From Bacteroidales bacterium (GTDB lineage Bacteria; Bacteroidota; Bacteroidia; Bacteroidales; UBA932): 64,000 nucleotides of DNA. A program made the position numbers and the translations under genes. Below, piece by piece: positions 37,127 to 46,625 of this stretch. The stretch lies in assembly GCA_015060395.1 (NCBI GenBank), contig SUYP01000002.1:87074-151073 (forward strand), in the 5' to 3' direction. Under the pieces are notes generated by a model. It had not been told where the DNA came from, made no database searches, and saw nothing but the letters and a program-made list of their open reading frames with translations. Every line of letters starts with the position of its first letter. Position 1 is the stretch's first letter.

Positions 37127-38533
37127 ATGGAAGACAAGGACTACAGAGAGCCGGAGACCGAAAAGAAAGGCCTCTGGCGCATAATAGACAGTATCGAAGG
37201 AGACAAGGTGATATGGATCATCGTTCTCCTTCTGATTCTTATATCGGTACTGGCGATCTTCTCATCGACCCCGCTTCTCTCCCAGGAGAGCAGGATCGAG
37301 ATTATGAAGAGCCACGGCAAGGTCGCCATAGCAGGCCTGGCCCTGATTTTCGTTCTGTACAAGTTCGTGACCAAGATAGGCATATACAGATTCTTCTCAC
37401 AGTTCGGTTTCTTTGTATCACTGGTTCTGCTCATCCTGCTTGACGGGCACTGCAAGCTGGGCTTCATAAATGCTCAGTATCTGAACGGAGCCTGGAGAAC
37501 CCTGTCTCTGATGGGAGTGCAGATACACGTGTTCGAAGTCGTGAAAGTGGCGATGGTTATGTACCTGGCCTGGGCGCTGCACGCCCTCAAACAGGACAGG
37601 GAAGCTCTGGAAAGGGGCGAGAAAAGCCCTACCTTCTGGTTAGCCAACAGTCTTGCCGAGAAGAAGGGATTTGAATTTATGGCGAAGCCGTTCGCAAAAA
37701 GATCCCTGTATATCTATCTGCCGTCACTTCTTGTGTGCGGACTCGTTATGCCAGGAAGTAACTCCAGCGCCATATTCATAGCACTCATCCTCATCGGAAC
37801 TATGCTGATAGGAGGCATCCCTTTCAAGGAGCTTCTCGCAGCAGGAGCGGCGATGATGGTGATGGCAGGCATCCTTTTCGGGATATACAAAGCGTCTGAC
37901 GGCCAGCAGATGAGACGTATGGCCACATTAGAAAGCCGTATGAAGGCAAACTATGACACGGAAATCCTCGAAAAGTACAGGAAGGAAAGCCCGGAATTCT
38001 ACCACGCCCTGGACTCGATCAGACAGCCATACGGCGCAAGAGTGGCCGTCCACGAAGGCAAGCTCATCGGAAAGGGCATCGGCAACAGCACGCAGAAATA
38101 TTCTGTCACACACATTTATTCCGACTATATGTTCAGCTTCATCATCGAGGAGTACGGACTGCTGGGAGGAATATTCATCATCATCCTGTATCTGAGCCTG
38201 CTGGCCAGAAGTTCGATGACTATAAGGCTGTGCAGCAACGAATTCGCGAAGATAGCCATAGGAGGGCTCGCCTTCCTGATCACCGGACAGGCCTTCCTCC
38301 ACATTATGGTGAATTCCGGTATAATCCCGATGACGGGACAGACCCTGCCTCTGCTAAGTGACGGTGCGAGTGCATTCCTGACTTCCTGCCTTGCATTCGG
38401 TATCATATTGTCAGTGAGCCGAATGGCAAAGAAAAAGACCAGGAGCGTCGAGGAGGCTCAGTTCAAGAGCAGCGATGACATCCAGGCAAGACTCAGCATA
38501 CTTGAACAGATTGACGACGAACAACAGCTGTAA
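37127..38533 (+). CDS. ftsW: Septal peptidoglycan glycosyltransferase FtsW
   Basis: The 468-residue SEDS-family protein has about ten membrane helices and polymerises lipid II at the septum with FtsI. The C-terminal part shows DYMFSFIIEEYGLLGG and the FtsW/RodA pattern IPMTGQTLPLLSDGASAFL. It carries a longer periplasmic loop in the middle (about residues 270-320, RRMATLESRMKANYD) seen in Bacteroidetes homologues. It lies 3 bases after murD; murG begins 4 bases past its stop. Confidence 0.95.
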   Translation: MEDKDYREPETEKKGLWRIIDSIEGDKVIWIIVLLLILISVLAIFSSTPLLSQESRIEIMKSHGKVAIAGLALIFVLYKFVTKIGIYRFFSQFGFFVSLVLLILLDGHCKLGFINAQYLNGAWRTLSLMGVQIHVFEVVKVAMVMYLAWALHALKQDREALERGEKSPTFWLANSLAEKKGFEFMAKPFAKRSLYIYLPSLLVCGLVMPGSNSSAIFIALILIGTMLIGGIPFKELLAAGAAMMVMAGILFGIYKASDGQQMRRMATLESRMKANYDTEILEKYRKESPEFYHALDSIRQPYGARVAVHEGKLIGKGIGNSTQKYSVTHIYSDYMFSFIIEEYGLLGGIFIIILYLSLLARSSMTIRLCSNEFAKIAIGGLAFLITGQAFLHIMVNSGIIPMTGQTLPLLSDGASAFLTSCLAFGIILSVSRMAKKKTRSVEEAQFKSSDDIQARLSILEQIDDEQQL

Positions 38534-38537
38534 AGAA

Positions 38538-39680
38538 ATGGGAAAATATAGAAAGATAAAGGCGATAATAAGCGGAGGCGGCACAGGAGGTCACATCTTC
38601 CCTGCCCTTTCGATTGCGGACAAGCTCAAGGAACTTAACCCCGAGACAGAAATCCTGTTCGTGGGAGCAGAAGGCAGAATGGAGATGGACAGGGTACCGG
38701 CAGCAGGCTACGAGATCATAGGCCTGCCAGTGGCCGGTCTTCAGAGGAAGCTCACGCTGTCGAATCTTGCCCTTCCGTTCAAGGTGATCAGAAGTGTCAA
38801 TATGGCAAAGAAGGTCATCAGGGAATTCCGTCCTGACATCGCCATCGGAGTCGGAGGATATGCCAGTGCTCCCCTTCTATGGGCGGCGGAGCGTATGGGA
38901 GTGCCCGTACTCATCCAGGAACAGAACGGATTCGCAGGCCTCACCAACAAGATCCTCGGAAAGAAGGCAAAGGCTATATGCGTGGCGTACGAGGGTATGG
39001 AACGATTCTTCCCTGCCGACAGGATAGTCCTTACAGGCAACCCTATCAGAAAGGAGATCGTCCCTGCAACGGCACAGATGAAGGAGGAGGCGATCAGGTT
39101 CTATGGTCTTGACCCTGAGAAGAAGCACATATTCATAGTCGGAGGAAGCCTCGGAAGCGGCACATTGAACAACGCTATGAAAAAATGGATCACCGACGGA
39201 TGCCCGGGAGGCGAAGGTCTGGAGGTGATATGGCAGTGCGGAAGATACTACAAGCCTGGCACTGACGCATTTATGAAGGAGGCTCAGGAGAATGGGCTTG
39301 GAGGAGGTTGCCTTGGATATATCCATCACAGCGATTTCATAAAGAGGATGGATCTGGCTTACGCTGCAGCCGACATAGTTATCTCGAGATCGGGAGCAAG
39401 TTCGATCTCGGAGCTCTGCGCGGCGCATAAGGCAGCGATCTTCGTACCGTCTCCTAACGTGACCGAGGATCATCAGACCCACAATGCGATGGCTCTGGTA
39501 CGCAAGGATGCGGCTATGATCGTAAAGGACAGCGAGGCGGTGGAAAAACTTATGGAAACAGCCTGCTCGCTGATAGAAGATCCTGAAAAGATTGCTCTTA
39601 TTGAAAGAAATGCGGCCGCTATGGCAAAGACCGATGCGGCTCAGACCATCGCGGACGAAGTTTATAAAATAATCGGATGA
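38538..39680 (+). CDS. murG: UDP-GlcNAc transferase MurG
   Basis: The 380-residue GT28 enzyme converts lipid I to lipid II on the inner face of the membrane. The N-terminal glycine-rich loop ISGGGTGGHIFPALSIAD and the C-terminal donor-binding region ISRSGASSISELCAA and VPSPNVTEDHQTHNA are diagnostic. The ORF track start at 38475 lies inside ftsW; the ATG at 38538 fits the family. Its stop overlaps the murC start (ATGA). Confidence 0.97.
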   Translation: MGKYRKIKAIISGGGTGGHIFPALSIADKLKELNPETEILFVGAEGRMEMDRVPAAGYEIIGLPVAGLQRKLTLSNLALPFKVIRSVNMAKKVIREFRPDIAIGVGGYASAPLLWAAERMGVPVLIQEQNGFAGLTNKILGKKAKAICVAYEGMERFFPADRIVLTGNPIRKEIVPATAQMKEEAIRFYGLDPEKKHIFIVGGSLGSGTLNNAMKKWITDGCPGGEGLEVIWQCGRYYKPGTDAFMKEAQENGLGGGCLGYIHHSDFIKRMDLAYAAADIVISRSGASSISELCAAHKAAIFVPSPNVTEDHQTHNAMALVRKDAAMIVKDSEAVEKLMETACSLIEDPEKIALIERNAAAMAKTDAAQTIADEVYKIIG

Positions 39681-41041
39681 TGTACACCAATATATATTTC
39701 ATAGGTATCGGCGGAATCGGAATGAGTGCGATCGCCCGCTACTATCATTACAAAGGCCTGAAGGTGAGCGGATATGACAAGACGCCTTCAGAGCTGACTG
39801 CCGCTCTGGAAAGCGAGGGGATCGAAGTCCATTACGAGGACAACATCGGTTTCATCCCGAAGGATGTGGAGAATACGCTTGTGGTATATACCCCTGCCAT
39901 TCCTGCCGATATGGGAGAGCTCGTATATGTGCAGGAACACGGCTACCGCGTCATCAAAAGATCCAGGACGTTGGGTGAAATCGCCCAGGGACAGAAATGT
40001 CTCGCAGTGGCCGGCACACACGGGAAAACGACCACCAGCACACTTCTGGCCCATATTTTCCAGAACAGCGGAGAAGGATGTTCAGCCTTTCTCGGAGGTA
40101 TTTCGAAGAATTACGACACGAATCTTCTGGTCAGCCGCAATCCTGTGATAGTAGCCGAGGCAGACGAATTCGACCGTTCGTTCCTCCAGCTCTTCCCTGA
40201 GATTGCCGTGATAACATCGATGGATGCCGACCACCTTGACATATATTCAGACATCAGCAATATGCACGATGCCTTCAAGGCATTCGCTTCGCAGGTAAAC
40301 GGCACGGTGATCGCGAAATACGGTCTTCCGATAGAACAGAAAGACACCAAGGCGCAGATCCTCAGATATGCCTACGACAATGCTGGAGCGGATTTCTATG
40401 CCAGCGGCATCAAGGTCGATGAATGCGGATATTTCACCTTCGACCTCAACTGGCCGGGCGGTACGGTCAAGGACTGCAAAGTGGGAATACCGGGCTGGAT
40501 AAATGTCGAGAACGCCGTAGCGGCATCCGCAATAGCACTGACATACGGTCTTGACCCTGAGAAAGTTAAGAAGGCACTTTCTTCATTCCAGGGAGTGAAA
40601 AGACGCTTCGACATCCACCTCAACACACCGGGATGCGCATATATAGACGACTATGCCCACCATCCTAAGGAGATATCGGCGGCCATAAGCTCTATGAGGG
40701 ACATCTTCCCGGGCAGAAGGCTCACAGCGATATTCCAGCCTCATCTCTATACGAGGACTAGGGACTTCGCTGATGAATTCGCCGAGGCCCTGAGCGGAGT
40801 GGACAAGCTCATACTCCTGGACATCTATCCTGCTAGGGAAGAACCGATACCGGGAGTGACATCAGAAATCATATTCGAGAAGGTGACGGCTCCTGAAAAA
40901 GTGATTATGAAGAAAGAGGAGCTGATGGAATATCTTCAGAATGAGCCGGTTGACACCCTCATCACCTTCGGAGCAGGAAACATAGACAGATTTATCAGAC
41001 CTATAACTGAAATGCTATGTCAAAGACAGCAAGACATATAA
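39677..41041 (+). CDS. murC: UDP-N-acetylmuramate--L-alanine ligase MurC
   Basis: The 454-residue ligase attaches the first amino acid, L-alanine, to UDP-MurNAc. It has the Rossmann-like start YFIGIGGIGMSAIARYY, the P-loop VAGTHGKTTTSTLLAH, EADEFDRSFL and the DDYAHHPKEI motif. It overlaps murG by 4 bases at its start and ftsQ by 25 bases at its end, so the three are translationally coupled. Confidence 0.97.
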   Translation: MMYTNIYFIGIGGIGMSAIARYYHYKGLKVSGYDKTPSELTAALESEGIEVHYEDNIGFIPKDVENTLVVYTPAIPADMGELVYVQEHGYRVIKRSRTLGEIAQGQKCLAVAGTHGKTTTSTLLAHIFQNSGEGCSAFLGGISKNYDTNLLVSRNPVIVAEADEFDRSFLQLFPEIAVITSMDADHLDIYSDISNMHDAFKAFASQVNGTVIAKYGLPIEQKDTKAQILRYAYDNAGADFYASGIKVDECGYFTFDLNWPGGTVKDCKVGIPGWINVENAVAASAIALTYGLDPEKVKKALSSFQGVKRRFDIHLNTPGCAYIDDYAHHPKEISAAISSMRDIFPGRRLTAIFQPHLYTRTRDFADEFAEALSGVDKLILLDIYPAREEPIPGVTSEIIFEKVTAPEKVIMKKEELMEYLQNEPVDTLITFGAGNIDRFIRPITEMLCQRQQDI

Positions 41042-41796
41042 TAAACATAGTATCGGCAGTTCTGCTGACCGCCGTCCTGACGGCCGGATATATAAGCGGA
41101 GTGTCCTGCAGGGCACCTCTGAAATGTACCGGTCTGAACGTGGTGATCAAGGACAGCTCGGCCAACCGCTTCGTCACAAAGGCTGACATCGAGAGATTCC
41201 TCAACAGAGAATACGGGGAATATGCCGGAAAGCCTCTTGACAGCCTGGATCTTACAAAGGTGGAGAAGATCGTGGATTCCAGAAGCGCGGTGTATAAGAG
41301 CGAGGCCTTCACGACAAGGGACGGAAAGCTGAACATCACCGTGACCCAGAGGACTCCGGTCGTACGTTTCCAGAAAAGCGACGGTGGCTTCTATGCCGAT
41401 GCAGAAGGCTTCCTCTTCCCTCTTCAGAGCAGCTATGCCTCAAGGGTGCAGGTCATCGACGGCGATATACCTCTCAAGGCCAACAGCGGCTATAAGGGAG
41501 AGCTCAGCGACCCTAAGGAAAAGGAATGGCTTATGAAAGTGCTGAATGTCGTGAACTATATGGAAAGCAGCAAGTTATGGAGAGACAAGATCGTCCAGAT
41601 AACGGTTTCTGACGGAGGAGAGCTTTCCCTGGTGCCGAGGATAGGTCAGGAGGTCTTCCTCTTCGGGCAACCGGACGACATAGAGGACAAGTTCCGCAAG
41701 ATGGAGATGTACTACAGGAACATCGTTCCGGAAAAAGGGGCCTCTCATTACACAAGGGTGAGCGTGGAGTACGAAGGACAGATAGTATGCAGATAG
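41017..41796 (+). CDS. ftsQ: Cell division protein FtsQ
   Basis: The 259-residue protein has a short cytoplasmic segment, one membrane helix (about residues 8-27), then a periplasmic part with POTRA-like and beta regions (CTGLNVVIKDSSANRFVTKADIERFL; LNITVTQRTPVVRFQ; DGGELSLVPRIGQEVFLFG). It scaffolds the divisome and binds FtsB/FtsL. Sequence is weakly conserved, but position between murC and ftsA is decisive. The 25-base overlap with murC is the longest in the cluster. Confidence 0.92.
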   Translation: MSKTARHIINIVSAVLLTAVLTAGYISGVSCRAPLKCTGLNVVIKDSSANRFVTKADIERFLNREYGEYAGKPLDSLDLTKVEKIVDSRSAVYKSEAFTTRDGKLNITVTQRTPVVRFQKSDGGFYADAEGFLFPLQSSYASRVQVIDGDIPLKANSGYKGELSDPKEKEWLMKVLNVVNYMESSKLWRDKIVQITVSDGGELSLVPRIGQEVFLFGQPDDIEDKFRKMEMYYRNIVPEKGASHYTRVSVEYEGQIVCR

Positions 41797-41815
41797 AAAA
41801 CAAAAGATAACATAT

Positions 41816-43261
41816 ATGGAAGAAAAGAATATAGTGGCGATAGATCTGGGTACATCCAAGATCGCTCTGACAGTCGCCAAGGTGAACGGAAACGACGTGC
41901 AGATCGCATACTACAAGGAAATGCCATCTGCCGGAATAAAGTACAGCAGCGTCTGGAACATCAACCAGGCCACAGATCCTCTCTCAAGGATAATCCGCGA
42001 CGCTGAAGAGGCTCTTGACATCAAGATCACCCAGGCTGTGATCGGTATGCCTAAATATCCCGTACGTCAGGAGAGCAACAGCGCCATCGTCAAGGACAGA
42101 GGAGAGGACACTGACATCACGGCAGAAGACATAGCGGACCTCAAGAGCTACGCCGAGGATTCATATCCGCTCGATGATCCTGCAAAGGAGGCGATCTATG
42201 GCGCCGTGGCTCAGTCATTCTCGGACGGAGAATATTTCCAGATCATCGAGAACGACATCATCGGTATGGCAAGCGATACGCTTGAAGGCAATTTCAAGAT
42301 CTTCATCGGCAAGAAGAGCGACCTCAAGAAGATCGACTCCGTGATGACGAAGACCGGAATCGCGGCAAGGAAGAAATATTTCACAGCAGACACCACAGCC
42401 AAGGCCGTACTCACCGACGCAGAGATGGAGAATGGAGTCGCACTGATCGACTTCGGCGGCGGCAGCACATCCGTATCCATCTATCACGGCAACATTATGC
42501 GCCACTATGCTTCTATCCCGTTCGGAGGAAAGAACATCACCGACGACATCAAGAGCGAATGCCAGATTTCAGAAAGGCTCGCAGAGAACATAAAGCTCGC
42601 GTATGGAGCCTGTATGCCTGAAAAGCTGCAGAGTCTCAGCGAGAAGGTGCTGCAGATCAGAAGCAACAACACCGAACCTGACAAGCAGGTTACAGTCAAA
42701 TATCTTTCCGAAATCATCACGGCAAGAATCGAAGAGATCATTATGGCAATGCTCTACGAGATCAATGAGAGCGGATTTGCAGATATGCTCAGAAGCGGCA
42801 TCGTGATCACAGGAGGCGCGGCACAGACAGCCAATCTCGGTAATTTCATTTATGAGCTCTCCGGCTACAGGGTAAGGACCGGATATCCGAAGCAGCATTT
42901 CTCGAATGCAGGCTGTGACGGTCTGAAGGACACTACGGCAGCTACTTCCATAGGTCTTATCCTCGCTGCAAAAGACGAACTCGGAGTCAACTGCGCATAT
43001 AATGACGAGCAGGGCGGAAGCAGCGTGATCATCGAAAACGGGGAAGAGGACGTGGAAGTGGAAGCTCCTGCTGAAGTCCAGACAGAGCCGGCAGAAACCG
43101 ATCCGGCACCTCAGTCAAACGGCAAGCTTTTCTCTGACGACGAGATAGAGGTGGTGGAGAAGCCAAAGAAGAAAAAGAAGAGCGACATCTTCGCGACTTG
43201 GAGAAAGGCCAAGCAGAAAGTGGAGGAAGCACTTGACAAACTCAGTGAAGAACAGGTATGA
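41816..43261 (+). CDS. ftsA: Cell division protein FtsA
   Basis: The 481-residue actin-like ATPase has the phosphate-1 motif VAIDLGTSKIALTV, the FtsA-specific 1C domain, phosphate-2 VALIDFGGGSTSVSIY and the adenosine motif IVITGGAAQTANLGNF. After residue about 395 there is an acidic, proline-rich linker and a basic C-terminal tail (KPKKKKKSDIFATWRKAKQKVEEALDKL) that looks like the amphipathic membrane-targeting helix. FtsA tethers FtsZ filaments to the membrane. ftsZ follows after 21 bases. Confidence 0.96.
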   Translation: MEEKNIVAIDLGTSKIALTVAKVNGNDVQIAYYKEMPSAGIKYSSVWNINQATDPLSRIIRDAEEALDIKITQAVIGMPKYPVRQESNSAIVKDRGEDTDITAEDIADLKSYAEDSYPLDDPAKEAIYGAVAQSFSDGEYFQIIENDIIGMASDTLEGNFKIFIGKKSDLKKIDSVMTKTGIAARKKYFTADTTAKAVLTDAEMENGVALIDFGGGSTSVSIYHGNIMRHYASIPFGGKNITDDIKSECQISERLAENIKLAYGACMPEKLQSLSEKVLQIRSNNTEPDKQVTVKYLSEIITARIEEIIMAMLYEINESGFADMLRSGIVITGGAAQTANLGNFIYELSGYRVRTGYPKQHFSNAGCDGLKDTTAATSIGLILAAKDELGVNCAYNDEQGGSSVIIENGEEDVEVEAPAEVQTEPAETDPAPQSNGKLFSDDEIEVVEKPKKKKKSDIFATWRKAKQKVEEALDKLSEEQV

Positions 43262-43282
43262 AACGAATAACAGGAGAACGCT

Positions 43283-44542
43283 ATGACTGATTTTATTGAA
43301 ACCAACGATATAATGCCAAACGACTGGATACCCGAGAATTCCATTATCAAGGTGATCGGAGTCGGTGGCGGCGGATGCAATGCCGTCAACTATATGTACC
43401 ATCAGCGCATCGAGGGATGTACATTCATCGTCTGCAACACTGATGCACAGGCACTTGAAAGCTGCGACGTACCTGTAAAGATACAGCTCGGCGAAGGCCT
43501 CGGAGCAGGCTGCAACCCGACAGAAGGTCGTAATGCGGCCCTGAATTCGCAGGACGAGATTGCCGAGAAGGTCATAAACAACAACACCGATATGCTTTTC
43601 ATCACAGCCGGTATGGGAGGTGGTACAGGTACCGGAGCGGCTCCTGTCATCGCTGCGATGGCAAAGAAGAAAGGCATCCTCACAGTCGGAGTCGTGACCA
43701 TCCCGTTCAAGAGCGAAGGCAATGAGTCTATGTCCAAGGCAATCGACGGCATCAACGAACTCGAGAAGAATGTTGACAGCCTCATCATCATCAACAACGA
43801 AAAGCTCTACAAGGAATATGGCGACCTGCTTATCCGTGACGCATTCCCTAAGGCTGACGAAGTGCTTGCTACCGCTGTCAGGGGCATTACCGAAATCATA
43901 AAGAAGAAGGGCTTCATCAACGTTGACTTCAAGGATGTGAAGGCTATGATGACAGGAAGCGGAATGGCTCTGATGGGCTGCGGAACAGGAAGCGGCAAGA
44001 ACAGGCTTCAGGATGCCGTGAAGATGGCTATGGACTCCCCTCTCCTCAACGACTTCGATATCAAGACAGCCAAGAATGTCCTGATAAACATCACATCAGG
44101 CTCAAGCAAGGACGGCCTTATGATGAAGCAGCTTGACGAGATCGACAAGATGATCAAGGAATATACCGGCAACGCCAACAACTTCAAGAGAGGCATCGTC
44201 TTCGATGATGACCCTGATTTCGGCGACAAGGTAAGCATCACCGTGATTGCGACAGGCTTCAAGATGGCCAGGATAATCGAGATCACTGAAGGAAATCTCG
44301 GCAATATCATACAGATCGACAGCAACTTCGTTTACAAGAAGAACGAGAGCGCCACAGACGAGGGAATCGAGCTTCCGGAGGTCAGAAGCCAGAAGATCGG
44401 CTATAACAACACAGCCATCAGGAAAAGGATCTCATTCGAGGAAGGCAGAAAGCCGGCCCTTCTGATCAGGGAAGGTGAGGACAAAAGCGAGCTCGAAAAC
44501 ACTCCTGCCATCAAGAGAGTGGCAGGAAGAGGCAAGGAATAG
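43283..44542 (+). CDS. ftsZ: Cell division GTPase FtsZ
   Basis: The 419-residue tubulin homologue shows VIGVGGGGCNAVNYM, the tubulin signature GMGGGTGTGAAPVIA, and the T7 loop region NVDFKDVKAMM. It polymerises at midcell to organise the divisome. The C-terminal linker is short and ends with NTPAIKRVAGRGKE, where NTPAIKR corresponds to the conserved tail peptide that binds FtsA. It is the last gene of the dcw cluster; a T-rich stretch follows but without a hairpin. Confidence 0.98.
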   Translation: MTDFIETNDIMPNDWIPENSIIKVIGVGGGGCNAVNYMYHQRIEGCTFIVCNTDAQALESCDVPVKIQLGEGLGAGCNPTEGRNAALNSQDEIAEKVINNNTDMLFITAGMGGGTGTGAAPVIAAMAKKKGILTVGVVTIPFKSEGNESMSKAIDGINELEKNVDSLIIINNEKLYKEYGDLLIRDAFPKADEVLATAVRGITEIIKKKGFINVDFKDVKAMMTGSGMALMGCGTGSGKNRLQDAVKMAMDSPLLNDFDIKTAKNVLINITSGSSKDGLMMKQLDEIDKMIKEYTGNANNFKRGIVFDDDPDFGDKVSITVIATGFKMARIIEITEGNLGNIIQIDSNFVYKKNESATDEGIELPEVRSQKIGYNNTAIRKRISFEEGRKPALLIREGEDKSELENTPAIKRVAGRGKE

Positions 44543-44553
44543 GATTTTTTTAT

Positions 44554-44561
44554 TATTTTTG
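44554..44561 (+). promoter_or_regulatory. -7 element of the gltX promoter
   Basis: TATTTTTG matches TAnnTTTG, 22 bases before the gltX ATG. It is followed by GCGCCCGATTAA, a sequence closely shared with the rpsO and glyA promoters. No TTTG is seen 19-20 bases upstream. Confidence 0.55.
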
Positions 44562-44583
44562 CGCCCGATTAAAACTTAAGGAT

Positions 44584-46173
44584 ATGGAACGCAAGACAAG
44601 GGTCAGATTCGCACCCTCTCCGACAGGACCTCTCCATATGGGTGGAGTGAGGACTGCACTTTACAACTATCTCTTCGCCAAACAGCGCGGAGGTGATTTC
44701 ATAATAAGGATTGAAGACACTGACTCTCAGAGATTTGTCCCTGGAGCAGAGAAATATATCATCGAAGCACTCAACTGGTGCGGCATCGTGCCTGACGAAG
44801 GAGTGGACGCTTCCGGAAATGTCGTGGAGACCGCTTCCGAGCGTCATCCGCACGCTCCGTACAGGCAGAGCCAGAGAAAGCCGATATACCGCAAGTATGC
44901 AGAGGAACTCGTTGCAAACGGGTTCGCATACTACGCATTCGATACAGCCGAAGAGCTTGGTGCAAAGCGTGCCGAGATGGAGGCTGCCGGTCAGACATTC
45001 ATCTACAACCAGACCACACGCCTGGGTCTCCGCAACTCCCTCTCCCTCCCTGAGGCAGAATGGAAGGAGCTTCTCGAGACACGTACCGACTGGACCATCC
45101 GTTTCAGGATGCCTGAGAACAGGATCGTCAAGATGGACGATCTCATCCGTGGCCACGTGGAGGTCAATACTGACACACTCGACGACAAGGTGCTCTGGAA
45201 AAGGGCCGACGAGCTCCCTACATACCATCTTGCAAACATCGTGGATGACCACCTGATGGAAATCACCGAGGTGATCCGTGGTGAGGAGTGGCTGCCTTCG
45301 CTTCCACTCCACTATCTGCTTTACGAAGCATTCGGATGGACTGAGACCCAGCCAAGATTCGCTCATCTCTCGCTTCTTCTGAAGCCTGACGGAAAGGGCA
45401 AGCTCAGCAAGCGTGACGGTGACCGTCTCGGTTTCCCTGTATTCCCGCTCAAGTGGGTCAATGCTGAGGGTGAGGTTTCACGAGGATACCGTGAGGACGG
45501 ATATTTCCCTGAAGCATTCGTGAATCTTCTCGCAATGCTCGGCTGGAATCCGGGCAACGACCAGGAGATCTTCTCACTTGAAGAGCTCGTACAGGCATTC
45601 TCGCTCGAAAGAGTCGTGAAATCGGGAGCCCGCTTCAATGCCGACAAGGCGAAATGGTACAATAAGGAATATCTCCGTACCAAGAGCGTTTCGGAGCTTA
45701 CCGACCTTTATATCCCTGTGCTTGAAGAAAAGGGCATCACTGTCAGCGGGGAGTCTGTGGACTTTGCCGGCAGGACTTTCCCACGCCAGTATGTAGAGAG
45801 GATCGTAGCGCTTATCCAGGAAAGAGCTACCTTCGTGGCAGACTTCTGGGATATAGCATCATACCTCTTCATAGCTCCTGAGACATTCGTCGAGAAGGAT
45901 GCCGCAAAGTTCTGGAAGGAAGAGAATTACACTCTGGCACTCCAGGTGGCGGACTTCATTCTCGGTTTCGAGGGTGAATTCACAAAGGAGTCTCTCGAAG
46001 GACCGCTCGAGGAGTATATCCGCGGCAACGAATGGCCTATGGGCAAGGTAATGAACTGCCTCCGTCTGGCACTCGTGGGAGCATCCAGCGGACTCGGTAT
46101 CGCCGACATCGTCACCCTCATCGGAAAAGAAGAGTTTGCCAAGAGGATCGGATATATAAAGGCAACGCTTTAA
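44584..46173 (+). CDS. gltX: Glutamate--tRNA ligase
   Basis: The 529-residue class I synthetase has the HIGH-type motif FAPSPTGPLHMGGVRTALYNYLFA (HMGG for HIGH) at the start, the KMSKS-type KLSKRDG at about residue 276, and a C-terminal anticodon-binding domain. It charges tRNA-Glu; the tRNA-Glu(UUC) gene is also in this window, far upstream. Length is slightly above the usual 470-510, typical of Bacteroidetes. It is followed by rpiB after 17 bases. Confidence 0.97.
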   Translation: MERKTRVRFAPSPTGPLHMGGVRTALYNYLFAKQRGGDFIIRIEDTDSQRFVPGAEKYIIEALNWCGIVPDEGVDASGNVVETASERHPHAPYRQSQRKPIYRKYAEELVANGFAYYAFDTAEELGAKRAEMEAAGQTFIYNQTTRLGLRNSLSLPEAEWKELLETRTDWTIRFRMPENRIVKMDDLIRGHVEVNTDTLDDKVLWKRADELPTYHLANIVDDHLMEITEVIRGEEWLPSLPLHYLLYEAFGWTETQPRFAHLSLLLKPDGKGKLSKRDGDRLGFPVFPLKWVNAEGEVSRGYREDGYFPEAFVNLLAMLGWNPGNDQEIFSLEELVQAFSLERVVKSGARFNADKAKWYNKEYLRTKSVSELTDLYIPVLEEKGITVSGESVDFAGRTFPRQYVERIVALIQERATFVADFWDIASYLFIAPETFVEKDAAKFWKEENYTLALQVADFILGFEGEFTKESLEGPLEEYIRGNEWPMGKVMNCLRLALVGASSGLGIADIVTLIGKEEFAKRIGYIKATL

Positions 46174-46190
46174 AACTGTTTCTTGATATT

Positions 46191-46625
46191 ATGAAGATCG
46201 GTATATGCAACGACCACGCTGGTGTGGACTATAAATTCCGCCTGTCGGAATATCTGGAATCAAAGGGATATGAGATGGTGAATTTCGGCACCGACACAAC
46301 CGACAGTATGGACTATCCGGATGTAGCGCATCCTCTCGCGACAGCAGTTGAGAATGGCGACGTAGATCTGGGTATCGCATTCTGCGGCACAGGAAACGGC
46401 ATCGGAATGACCTTGAACAAACATCAGGGCATACGCGCAGGCCTCTGCTGGAATGCAGAGATAGGAAAGCTGATCAAGCAGCATAACAATGCAAACGTCC
46501 TGGTTATGCCGGCACGATTCGTTTCTTTCGAGACCGTTCTGGAAATCACTGACGCCTGGCTCGGAGAGACATTTGAAGGCGGACGCCACCAGAAGCGCAT
46601 CGACAAGATACCTTATAATAAATAG
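46191..46625 (+). CDS. rpiB: Ribose-5-phosphate isomerase B
   Basis: The 144-residue RpiB/LacA-family enzyme interconverts ribose 5-phosphate and ribulose 5-phosphate. It shows IGICNDHAGVDYK and the active-site segment IAFCGTGNGIGMTLNKHQGIRAGLCW, with the catalytic Cys. The ORF track extends it into gltX; the ATG at 46191 is the family start. truB begins on the base right after its stop codon. Confidence 0.95.
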   Translation: MKIGICNDHAGVDYKFRLSEYLESKGYEMVNFGTDTTDSMDYPDVAHPLATAVENGDVDLGIAFCGTGNGIGMTLNKHQGIRAGLCWNAEIGKLIKQHNNANVLVMPARFVSFETVLEITDAWLGETFEGGRHQKRIDKIPYNK